This document shows, one piece after another, positions 54,994 through 62,586 of a stretch of DNA of 64,000 nucleotides (position 1 is its first letter; each line of letters opens with the position of its first letter). The notes beneath the pieces are model-generated. The model was not told the DNA's origin, did not search any database, and saw only the letters and a list, made by a program, of their open reading frames with translations. The translations under genes and the position numbers were made by a program. Source of the stretch: Planctomycetota bacterium (GTDB taxonomy: Bacteria > Planctomycetota > B15-G4); contig BQJR01000003.1 of NCBI GenBank assembly GCA_021604805.1, positions 62,001-126,000 on the forward strand. Direction: 5' to 3'.

Positions 54994-56766
54994 ATGAGCC
55001 CTCACAAGCCGATCCTCACCGTGTGGGCCGCGCTGCTGCTGGCAGCCGGCCTCCAGTCTCAAGCCGTCAACCGCCCCGACCCGGTGCTGAACACACGGAC
55101 ATGGGAGGGCCAGACCGTGGTCGCCGACGTGCTGCTCGTGGCCTTCGAAGCGGGGACCGCTTCGGCGCAACGACTCAGCGTGCACGAGAGCGTGAGCTTG
55201 GGCCCGATCACCACGATCAGTCGCAACCTGGATCGCGTGTCGCTGCCAGCCGGAACCGATCTCGACGTGGCGATGGCGCGCTACGCCGACCTCGCCGGAG
55301 TGCGCGCCGCGCAACCCGACGTGTTGCTGCAACCTGTCGACGCTCCCAACGACCCGTACTGGATGCTGCAGTGGGGTCCGCCCAAGGTGTCCGCCACCGA
55401 GGCCTGGGAGGTCGCGCCGGGCGACGCCGACTGCGTGATCGCGATCATCGATTCGGGCGTGCTCACGTCGCACGTGGACTTGGACGAGCGCTACGCCTGG
55501 GGTTACGACTTCTACGCGAACGACAGCAACCCCACCGACACGCACGGGCACGGCACGCACTGCGCCGGCATCGCCGCTGCCGAAGCCGACAACGGTGTGG
55601 GCGTGGCGGGTGTCGCGAACGGCTGCCGCTACGCTGCCTACCGCGCGGGCAACGGCAGCTTCCCGTCGAGTTCGCTGGTGGCCAGCATCGACGACGCCGT
55701 GGAGCAGGGCGCGCAGGTGCTGTCGATGTCCTGGGGCAGCGCGTCGAACAACATCCTGGTGCGCTTCGCGCTCGAAGACGCCGCCGACGCGGGCTGCGTG
55801 CTCGTGGCCGCTGCGGGCAACGACAACACTTCGCAGAAGTTCTACCCGGCCGCACTCGACGAGGTCATCGCGGTGGCGTCGTCCTCCCCCTCCGACGGGC
55901 GCAGCAGCTTTTCGAACTACGGTTCCTGGGTGTCGGTGGCGGCGCCGGGTCAGAGCATCTACAGCACCGCCCACACCGGCGCCTACGTGTACAAGAGCGG
56001 CACCTCGATGGCCTGCCCGCTCGTGGCCGGCATGGCGGGACTGCTCTACGCGCGACTCGGCGGCACGCGCAGCCCCGCCAACGCTGCAGCCGTGCGCGCC
56101 GCGCTGGAAGACTCGGCGCTCCCCGTGGGTGCTTGGGTCGAACACGGGCGCGTCGACCTGCTCGCTGCAACCAACGCACTCACGACACCCGAGAGCGCCG
56201 AGCTCCAGACGATCTCAGGCAGCGCACTGCAGAGCTTCGGCGGCGAGACGCTCACGCTCACGGGCAGCGGCTTCGTGGGTGTCGAGGACGTGTTGCTCGA
56301 CGGACAGTCGGCCGCGAGCCTTCGCGTGCTCACCGAAGACACTCTCGAGTTCGTGACACCCGCAGCGAGCTTGCTCGGTTGGCAGGACGTGCAGCTGCTG
56401 AAGAACGGTCAGCTGAGCAACGCGCTGATGGTTCAGGTGCAGGACAACGACCCGCCGCGCTTCACGACCGCAGCGCAGCCGTCCGTGGGTGACACGCTCA
56501 AGCTCTCCTTCGGCGGCGGCGCGAACGCTCAGTGGCTCCTGCTCGCCAGCCTGAGCGACGCCACGGTGCCCTTCCGCGGCAGCGAGTTGCTGTACCCGTT
56601 CAAGCTGCTCACGACCCACCACTTCGATCCCGTGGGCCTCGCCGAGCTGAACGTGAACGTGCCCGCCTCGCTCTCAGGGCTCGTGCTGTCCTTGCAGATC
56701 GCCGCGCTCGAGAGCGGCAACTTCGTGGGCACGAGCGAAGTGCGCACGATCGAGGTGTTGCCTTAA
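54994..56766 (+). CDS. Secreted subtilisin-like serine protease (S8) with IPT/TIG domain
   Basis: 590 aa. Signal peptide (MSPHKPILTVWAALLLAAGLQSQA), a propeptide to ~115, then the peptidase: IIDSGV (Asp153), THGHGTHCAG (His186), AAAGNDN (oxyanion Asn276) and KSGTSMACP (Ser338), so the triad is complete. An IPT/TIG domain follows (~405-490, GGETLTLTGSGFVGVEDVLLDG), then a C-terminal beta module ending SGLVLSLQIAALESGNF..IEVLP, like the tails of two other secreted proteins here. Calcium-type residues are likely but not assigned. Extracellular protein degradation is the probable role. Confidence 0.94.
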   Translation: MSPHKPILTVWAALLLAAGLQSQAVNRPDPVLNTRTWEGQTVVADVLLVAFEAGTASAQRLSVHESVSLGPITTISRNLDRVSLPAGTDLDVAMARYADLAGVRAAQPDVLLQPVDAPNDPYWMLQWGPPKVSATEAWEVAPGDADCVIAIIDSGVLTSHVDLDERYAWGYDFYANDSNPTDTHGHGTHCAGIAAAEADNGVGVAGVANGCRYAAYRAGNGSFPSSSLVASIDDAVEQGAQVLSMSWGSASNNILVRFALEDAADAGCVLVAAAGNDNTSQKFYPAALDEVIAVASSSPSDGRSSFSNYGSWVSVAAPGQSIYSTAHTGAYVYKSGTSMACPLVAGMAGLLYARLGGTRSPANAAAVRAALEDSALPVGAWVEHGRVDLLAATNALTTPESAELQTISGSALQSFGGETLTLTGSGFVGVEDVLLDGQSAASLRVLTEDTLEFVTPAASLLGWQDVQLLKNGQLSNALMVQVQDNDPPRFTTAAQPSVGDTLKLSFGGGANAQWLLLASLSDATVPFRGSELLYPFKLLTTHHFDPVGLAELNVNVPASLSGLVLSLQIAALESGNFVGTSEVRTIEVLP

Positions 56767-56797
56767 GCAGACGACGCGCGCTGCGACGCGCCTGCGT

Positions 56798-57463
56798 TCA
56801 GCGCCGCACGCCCACCCACATGCCGTCACCGAGCGGGACGATGATCGCTTGGAACGGTGCGTCGTCGCCGTGGGCCTGGCTCGCCATGCGGTCGTTGAAG
56901 GCGCGCACGGCGCCGGCCTCGCGGTCGGTGGGCGTGTCGTCGAAGAGCTGACCGAAGGCGAAGGCGTTGTCGACCATCAGCAAGCCACCGGGGCGCAGCA
57001 AGCGACGGCCTTGCTCCACGTAGTCCACGTAGCCGGCTTTGTCGGCGTCGAGGAACAGCGCGTCGAGCTCACCGTCGGGAAGCGCGGGCAGCACGTCTTG
57101 CCCGGCGCCGCGGATCACCTGCACGCGCTCGGCCACGTCGGAGCGCGCGACCCAGTCTTCGGCGAAGCTGGCGTGCTTGGGCTCCAGCTCCACCGTGCGC
57201 ACGCGACCGCCCTCCGGCAGCGCGCGCGCCAAGCCGATCGCAGTGCTGCCGGCCAAGGTGCCGACTTCGAGCACCTCACGCGCACCCACGAGCTTGAGCA
57301 ACACCTGCATGAAGCTGAGCTGCGCGGCGTTGACCCAGATCGGGGGGATGCCTGCGTCGCGCGCGGCCTGCTTGAGATCGGCGAGGAAGGCGTCGTCGCC
57401 CGCGGTGCGCTCGGCGATGTAGTCGAAGTGCGCGCTGCTGACGAGCGTGGGGGCGTCGGACAC
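56798..57463 (-). CDS. O-methyltransferase (COMT-like, class I SAM)
   Basis: 221 aa from GTG 57463, with GAGAG 6 nt upstream. Family landmarks: SFMQVLLKLVGAREVLEVGTLAGSTAIGLARALP (SAM motif I), VELEPKHASFAEDWV, LDALFLDADKAGYVDYVEQGRRLLRPGGLLMVDNAFAFG (metal-binding Asp/Asn) and the ending MWVGVRR in the place of the usual DGLxxxRK. Starts 8 bp after the carbonic anhydrase, so it is probably the third gene of that operon. Substrate unknown. Confidence 0.92.
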   Translation of the reverse strand: MSDAPTLVSSAHFDYIAERTAGDDAFLADLKQAARDAGIPPIWVNAAQLSFMQVLLKLVGAREVLEVGTLAGSTAIGLARALPEGGRVRTVELEPKHASFAEDWVARSDVAERVQVIRGAGQDVLPALPDGELDALFLDADKAGYVDYVEQGRRLLRPGGLLMVDNAFAFGQLFDDTPTDREAGAVRAFNDRMASQAHGDDAPFQAIIVPLGDGMWVGVRR

Positions 57464-57471
57464 GGGAGCTC

Positions 57472-58101
57472 TCAGTCGAGGAAGGTGACTCGCCCGCTGC
57501 TCACGTCGTAGACCGCGCCGACAGCGCGGATCTCACCTGCATCGAGCTGCTCCTTGATCACGGCGCTGCGCGCACGGAGCTCCGCGATACTACGCGAAAC
57601 GTTCTCGAGGGCGACAGCTTGCACGAACTCCGCGTCGGTGGAGTCGGCCTCGGGTCGGCCGAGACGTTCACGCACGGCCTCCGCCGCGGGGCGGATGCGT
57701 CCCAGCAGCGAAGTGAGGTGTCCCAACTCCACGCCGTCGCAGGCCCCCATCACCGCGCCGCAACGCGAGTGCCCGAGCACCACGATGAGCTTGGCGCCGG
57801 CGACCTTGCAGGCGAACTCCACGCTGCCGAGCATGTCGTTGTTGACCACGTTGCCGGCGACGCGCGCGCTGAAGACGTCGCCCACGCCCACGTCGAGCAA
57901 GAGCTCCACGGGCACGCGCGAGTCGATGCAACCGAGCACGATGGCGAGCGGGAACTGCCCGCCGGACGTGGCCGCGATGTCGGCGTCGTGCGCGCGTGCC
58001 ACCGGGTTGCCGGACACGAAGCGCTCGTTGCCGTCGCGCAGGAGTTGCAACACGGCGTCGGGCGTGAGCGTGGCGCGGCTGAGCTTGGAGTGAGGCGACA
58101 T
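57472..58101 (-). CDS. Beta-carbonic anhydrase
   Basis: 209 aa from ATG 58101, with AGGAG upstream. Zinc ligands in the beta-class order: C58-x-D60-x-R62 (GCIDSRVP) and H111-x-x-C114 (LGHSRCGAV), plus RVAGNVVNND. Converts CO2 and bicarbonate. It follows the SulP transporter with a 32-bp gap, a known pairing in which imported bicarbonate is balanced with CO2. Confidence 0.96.
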   Translation of the reverse strand: MSPHSKLSRATLTPDAVLQLLRDGNERFVSGNPVARAHDADIAATSGGQFPLAIVLGCIDSRVPVELLLDVGVGDVFSARVAGNVVNNDMLGSVEFACKVAGAKLIVVLGHSRCGAVMGACDGVELGHLTSLLGRIRPAAEAVRERLGRPEADSTDAEFVQAVALENVSRSIAELRARSAVIKEQLDAGEIRAVGAVYDVSSGRVTFLD

Positions 58102-58133
58102 GACGAACGGTCTCCTGGAACTTTGGGCGAGGG

Positions 58134-59699
58134 TCAGGCGCTGGCCAACAAGCGCATGTCGACGGGACGCTGCTCGATCACGGTGACCTCGATGGAGCGC
58201 GACGGCGCGCTGGCGATGAAGTCGTCGACCGCTTCGATGATGTCGTGATCGATGCTGACGCAGCCGCTCATGTCGATGGACACTTGCGAGCCGTCGGGCA
58301 GCGCCGCGAGTTGTTTGATCACCGCGCCCTTGTTGAGGAAGGACACCTCTTCCGAGAGACGCATGCGCACCGAGTGCGGCTTGCCTGCTTGGTCGGCTTC
58401 CTCGATGTGGAGGAAGTGAGCGTTGCGGAAGTTGGCGCGCAGGATCGAGAACGCCGCGAGCGCCATGCCGATGCCGATGCCCGTGAGCAGATCGGTGAAC
58501 ACGATGCCCACGATGGTGGACAGGAAGGGCACGAACTGTCCCTTGCCGAGCGCGAACATCTCGCGGAACAGCTTCGGCGTGGCGAGCTTGTAGCCCACCG
58601 TGAAGAGGATCGCGGCCAGCACCGCGAGCGGGATCAGGTTGAGCACGCCCGGCAGCAGCGTCACGAAGACGAGCAACCACACGCCGTGCAAGATCGGCGA
58701 GAGCTTCGTCTGGCCGCCCGACTGGATGTTCGCCGAGCTGCGCACGATCACTTGGGTGACGGGCAAGCCGCCGATGAGTCCCGAAGCCGCATTGCCCACG
58801 CCCTGTGCGATGAGCTCGCGGTTGGTGGGCGTGATGTGCCGTTCGGGGTCGAGTTTGTCGGTGGCGGCCACGCAGAGCAGCGTCTCGATGCTGGCCACGA
58901 TGGCGATGGTGAGCGCCGTGACCCACACCGCGGGACTGCCGAGCGCAGACCACTGAGGTAACACGAGCACGTCGGAGTACTCGGCGAAGGAGTCGAGCAC
59001 GGGCACCGACACGAGGTGCTCAGACGACAAGGCGAAGGAAGGGATCCAACGACTGGCCACGATCTGGAAGACGATGCCGAAGAGCACCGCCGCGAGCGGA
59101 CCGGGCAGCACTTTGAACAGCTTCCAACGTTTCGCGAACACGCGCTCCCAGCTGATCAGCAACACGAGCGAGACGAGCGTGACCAGGATCGCCCCCGGCT
59201 CCACGTAGTCGAACATGCGCTGCAGCGTGGAGAGCGTGGTGCCGCCGTCAGGTTGGAAGAAGGACTGGTCACCTTCGAAGTCACCGTCGTAGCCGAAAGC
59301 GTGCGGGATCTGCTTGAGCACGATGATGATGCCGATGCCGGCGAGCATGCCCTTGATCACCGACGTCGGCACGAAGTACCCGATCATGCCGCCACGCAGC
59401 AGACCGAAGATCAGCTGGAACACCCCCGCGAGGACGAGCGCCGCGAGGAAGGGTGCGAAGCCACCGAGTTCGTCGATGGCATTGAGCACGATCACGGCGA
59501 GGCCGGCTGCAGGACCCGACACGCCGATCGACGAGCCGCTGGCCGCGCCGACGACGATGCCGCCGATGATTCCCGCGATGAGTCCGGAGAGCAGCGGCGC
59601 GCCGCTCGCGAGCGCGATGCCCAAGCAGAGCGGAACGGCGACGAAGAAGACCACCACGCTGGCGGGGAGGTCTCGTCGCAAGGAGTGCAGTGCCTTCAT
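58134..59699 (-). CDS. SulP family anion (probably bicarbonate) transporter
   Basis: 521 aa. Membrane core of 12-14 helices with SulP landmarks: PASVVVFFVAVPLCLGIALASGAPLLSGLIAGIIGG, GSSIGVSGPAAGLAVIV and NRELIAQGVGNAASGLIGGLPVTQVIVRSSANIQSGGQTKLSPILHG. A C-terminal STAS domain (~430-521, with VSIDMSGCVSIDHDIIEAVDDF) is cytoplasmic. Bicarbonate rather than sulfate is inferred from the neighbouring carbonic anhydrase. Divergent from the LysR gene over a region with candidate operators. Confidence 0.93.
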   Translation of the reverse strand: MKALHSLRRDLPASVVVFFVAVPLCLGIALASGAPLLSGLIAGIIGGIVVGAASGSSIGVSGPAAGLAVIVLNAIDELGGFAPFLAALVLAGVFQLIFGLLRGGMIGYFVPTSVIKGMLAGIGIIIVLKQIPHAFGYDGDFEGDQSFFQPDGGTTLSTLQRMFDYVEPGAILVTLVSLVLLISWERVFAKRWKLFKVLPGPLAAVLFGIVFQIVASRWIPSFALSSEHLVSVPVLDSFAEYSDVLVLPQWSALGSPAVWVTALTIAIVASIETLLCVAATDKLDPERHITPTNRELIAQGVGNAASGLIGGLPVTQVIVRSSANIQSGGQTKLSPILHGVWLLVFVTLLPGVLNLIPLAVLAAILFTVGYKLATPKLFREMFALGKGQFVPFLSTIVGIVFTDLLTGIGIGMALAAFSILRANFRNAHFLHIEEADQAGKPHSVRMRLSEEVSFLNKGAVIKQLAALPDGSQVSIDMSGCVSIDHDIIEAVDDFIASAPSRSIEVTVIEQRPVDMRLLASA

Positions 59700-59749
59700 C
59701 TCAGATCGTCCGTGTGCCGGGAGTTCGATCAGTCCATCGGGTTACGGAA

Positions 59750-59798
59750 CGATAGACTGAATGATTGCCAAGCTCAATATCGATAGACTAGATCTATC
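59750..59798. promoter_or_regulatory. OxyR-type operator region between SulP and the LysR gene
   Basis: Contains ATAG-N7-CTAT (59783-59797, GATAGACTAGATCTATC), the inverted repeat ATTG-N7-CAAT (59764-59778), and a further ATAG half site at 59752 within a repeat of CGATAGACT, 31 bp (about three helical turns) from the second copy. ATAG-N7-CTAT is the known OxyR half-operator geometry. The neighbouring regulator is OxyR-like. Confidence 0.55.
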
Positions 59799-59844
59799 AC
59801 CTGCCTGCCCCCCCCCCTCCACTCGCCATCGCGCCTCTTCCGCC

Positions 59845-60783
59845 ATGCACCGCAGCCAAATCACCCTCCGGCAGCTCGAGTCCTTCGTGACGCTGGCCGA
59901 CACGCTCAACTTCAGGCAGGCCGCAGCGCGTCTCGGCATCAGTCAGCCCACGCTCACTTCGCAGATCGGCAAGCTCGAGGGGGGGCTGGGCGCACGCCTG
60001 TTCGAGCGCTCACACGCGAAGAGCGCGCTCACGGCCGCTGGCCGTGAACTCATCGGTCAGGCCCGCCGGGTCGTGCACGAGTTCGAGACCCTGCAGGCGC
60101 AGGCCAGCGCGATGGGTGAAGGCCTGGCAGCCACGTTCAGGCTCGGCATCTCGCCGACGCTCGGCCCGTTCCTGCTCCCCCACATCCTGCCCGACCTCCA
60201 CGCGCTGCACTCGCGCCTCAAGCTCTTCGTGCGCGAGGACGCCCCCCGCGACATCGAGCGCGGCCTGCTCTCGAACGATCATGACCTGATCCTCACCTCA
60301 CTGCCGCTCGCTTCACGCGATCATCTCACGGTCGTGCCACTGTTCCGCGAGCCGCTGAAACTGGTGGTCCCCAACGATCACCGCCTCGCCGGACGCAAGC
60401 TCGTGCGCGCTGAGGAACTTGCCGATGAGCCAGTGCTCACGATCCAGGAGCACCACCTCTTCCACCGTCAGGTCGAAGAGCTGTGTCGCGGCTTCGGAGC
60501 GCGCGTGCTGCACGACTGCGAGGGGACGAGCCTCGACACGCTGCGCCAGATGCTCGAGATGGGCATGGGCATCGCCTTCCTCCCCGCGCTCTATGTGCAC
60601 GCGGAACTCCGCGAGCCGTCCACGCTTCACTTCACGCGCGTGCGGGGCAAGAACTTCGAGCGCACGCTGGCGCTGGTCTGGCGCGCCACCTCACCGAACA
60701 GTGAGGACTTCGAGCAGCTCGCGCGTGACATCAAGCAGGTGGTGGCCGCGCGACTCAGCACCGTGGTGCACCCGGTCGACTAA
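59845..60783 (+). CDS. OxyR-like LysR-family transcriptional regulator
   Basis: 312 aa from ATG 59845. Helix-turn-helix TLRQLESFVTLADTLNFRQAAARLGISQPTLTSQIGKLEGGLGARLFER, followed by a LysR effector domain with the OxyR-like stretch TSLDTLRQMLEMGMGIAFLPALYV. Compared with E. coli OxyR, Cys208 is kept (C214), but the peroxidatic Cys199 position is L205 (HHLFHRQVEELC versus GHCLRDQAMGFC). It therefore should not sense peroxide in the classic way. Its place next to SulP-carbonic anhydrase suggests control by an inorganic carbon-related signal; that is inference. A start at 59761 would add a non-conserved leader. Confidence 0.9.
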   Translation: MHRSQITLRQLESFVTLADTLNFRQAAARLGISQPTLTSQIGKLEGGLGARLFERSHAKSALTAAGRELIGQARRVVHEFETLQAQASAMGEGLAATFRLGISPTLGPFLLPHILPDLHALHSRLKLFVREDAPRDIERGLLSNDHDLILTSLPLASRDHLTVVPLFREPLKLVVPNDHRLAGRKLVRAEELADEPVLTIQEHHLFHRQVEELCRGFGARVLHDCEGTSLDTLRQMLEMGMGIAFLPALYVHAELREPSTLHFTRVRGKNFERTLALVWRATSPNSEDFEQLARDIKQVVAARLSTVVHPVD

Positions 60784-61014
60784 CCGACGCGGCCTCGCCG
60801 CGGCATCGAGTCACACCAGACGGGCTCCGTCTCCCCATTCCGCGGCTCTTCGAGCTGACAGCGCACCTCCGTGCCGGAAGGGCTTGGCGGGCCCCACTCC
60901 GGGCCCCACACCCAGAGCACAAGCAATCCTCACACAAACCGCACGTGCAGTTCGCTGAATACCCACCCGACTCTCACCCAGCGCACAAGAAATGACTGCC
61001 CAGAGGTTTCCCGG

Positions 61015-62511
61015 ATGCTGATTCACTGCTGCTCCAAGACCGTGGCGCTTGCCCTCCCGCTCTGCCTCGCCACTGCCTGCGTGATGCCGCCTGCGGCTCA
61101 ACGACCGAAGACGCGCGAACAGCAGGCGCCGACCAGGAACTCCTCGGCAGAGGCCCCTGGATCCGGTGGATCCGTCCCTTCGGCGAGCACTCCACAGGAT
61201 CAGGCGCTCGACCTGCTCGCGATGCTCGTGGAGAGCGGAGCCCTGACCCCCGAGCAGTACGCCGCCCTCTCTGAGGATCCGCGCTTCGCTGAGTTCACGG
61301 GCGCCGCGCCGCCCGCGTCCACCCCGGTGATGCCGGCAGCCGCTGCCGAACCCGGCGGGCAGCCGCGCGTGATCCTGGACGATTCCGGTCTTTCGGTGCG
61401 CTCCGCCGACGGCGAGACCCGCATCGACATCGGCGGACGCATCCAAGCCGACGCCTCTGCGCACTCACGCAACGGACAAGCTGGGACTGACATCACCGAC
61501 GGCACCGAGTTGCGTCGCGCCCGGCTGGAGATGAAAGGCGCCATGCGCAACGGTTGGATCTGGGCCGCCGAGGCCGACTTCGCCGACGACGCCACCTCGC
61601 TCAAAGACTTCTGGATGGGCGTGAAGAATGACGACGGCTCGAAGCTGATGTTCGGTCACCAGAAGCAACCGTTCAGCCTCGCCGTAGAGATGAGCTCCAA
61701 CGACATCCCGTTCACCGAACGCGGCGCCGACGCCTCGCTCATCGCGCCCTTCGTCGACCGTGCCATCGGCGTGCGCTACGAAAAACCCTTCGAGGACAGC
61801 TTCTTCGCCGCCGGCCTGTTCGGCGAGAGCGTCGCCGCGAACAAGGATGACGACGAAGGCTGGGGCGCCGCGGCGCGCTTCGTCCACGCCCCGATCCACG
61901 ACGACGAAGAGGTGTTGCACTTCGGTGTGCGCGGCGCGTTCCGCAAGCCGATGAGCAGCACGAAGTCGGTCCGCATCCGTCACGAGACCACGCACGCGTC
62001 CAACTTCTACGTGGTCGACACAGGCACGCTCGCCGGCGTGGACTCGGCAGCGCTCGCCGGTCTCGAGTTCGCTTACGTGACCGGGCCGCTCTCCTTCGCC
62101 GGCGAATGGAGCACCGTGATGCTCGATCGCAGCATGGGCGACGTGAACTTCGACGGCTGGTCGTTGGAGAGCGCCTACTCGCTCACCGGCGAGTCGCGCG
62201 CCGAGGCCTACCGCATGAGTGCCGGCGAGTTCAAACGCCTCAAGCCCGCACGCGACGCCCAAGGCCTCGACCTGGCCAGCGGCGGCGCCTGGGAGCTGGC
62301 CGCGCGCGTGTCGAACATCGACCTGAACGACGGCGCCGTGGCCGGCGGCGAAGCCAACATGCTCACCACCGGCGTGAACTGGTACCCGACCGACTTCACG
62401 CGTTTCCTGTTCGGCTGGACGAATGTGCTCAGCACGCGCGGCGGTTCGGCCGCCACCAACGACGCCGACGGCCTCGACGCGATCACCCTGCGCGCCCAGA
62501 TGACCTTCTGA
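61015..62511 (+). CDS. Porin O/P-type outer-membrane porin
   Basis: 498 aa from ATG 61015 with AGAGG upstream. Hydrophobic start with Cys (LALPLCLATACVMPP) and a long low-complexity linker with a short SGALTPEQYAALSEDPRF helix, as often precedes Porin_O_P barrels. The barrel begins GETRIDIGGRIQADA and has ELRRARLEMKGAMRNGWIWAAEADF, DFWMGVKNDDGSKLMFGHQKQPFSLAVEMSSNDIPFTERGAD and the final VNWYPTDFTRFLFGWTNVL with terminal Phe. This matches phosphate/anion-selective porins. The candidate lipobox (LATAC) is weak; the protein might be cut as usual or be lipid-anchored. Confidence 0.88.
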   Translation: MLIHCCSKTVALALPLCLATACVMPPAAQRPKTREQQAPTRNSSAEAPGSGGSVPSASTPQDQALDLLAMLVESGALTPEQYAALSEDPRFAEFTGAAPPASTPVMPAAAAEPGGQPRVILDDSGLSVRSADGETRIDIGGRIQADASAHSRNGQAGTDITDGTELRRARLEMKGAMRNGWIWAAEADFADDATSLKDFWMGVKNDDGSKLMFGHQKQPFSLAVEMSSNDIPFTERGADASLIAPFVDRAIGVRYEKPFEDSFFAAGLFGESVAANKDDDEGWGAAARFVHAPIHDDEEVLHFGVRGAFRKPMSSTKSVRIRHETTHASNFYVVDTGTLAGVDSAALAGLEFAYVTGPLSFAGEWSTVMLDRSMGDVNFDGWSLESAYSLTGESRAEAYRMSAGEFKRLKPARDAQGLDLASGGAWELAARVSNIDLNDGAVAGGEANMLTTGVNWYPTDFTRFLFGWTNVLSTRGGSAATNDADGLDAITLRAQMTF

Positions 62512-62525
62512 GCAGACGAGCACTC

Positions 62526-62547
62526 GCGCCCTTGAGACACAGGGCGC
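62526..62547. terminator. Hairpin between the porin and carboxypeptidase genes
   Basis: GCGCCCT-TGAGACAC-AGGGCGC, a 7-bp stem, closely followed by GCCCA-CAA-TGGGC. No U-tract. Possible terminator for the porin gene. Confidence 0.3.
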
Positions 62548-62586
62548 AGTGCCCACAATGGGCTCCCCTCACTCGCGGAGCCCGAC

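Noticed and set aside
54855..56492. A 545-codon plus-strand frame overlapping the subtilisin gene in another frame
   Set aside because: Arg/Gly/Pro-rich shadow; the other frame has an intact catalytic triad.
59761..59844. Earlier LysR start at 59761
   Set aside because: The 28 extra residues contain PACPPPSTRHR and cover the operator repeats; LysR proteins normally begin just before the helix-turn-helix.
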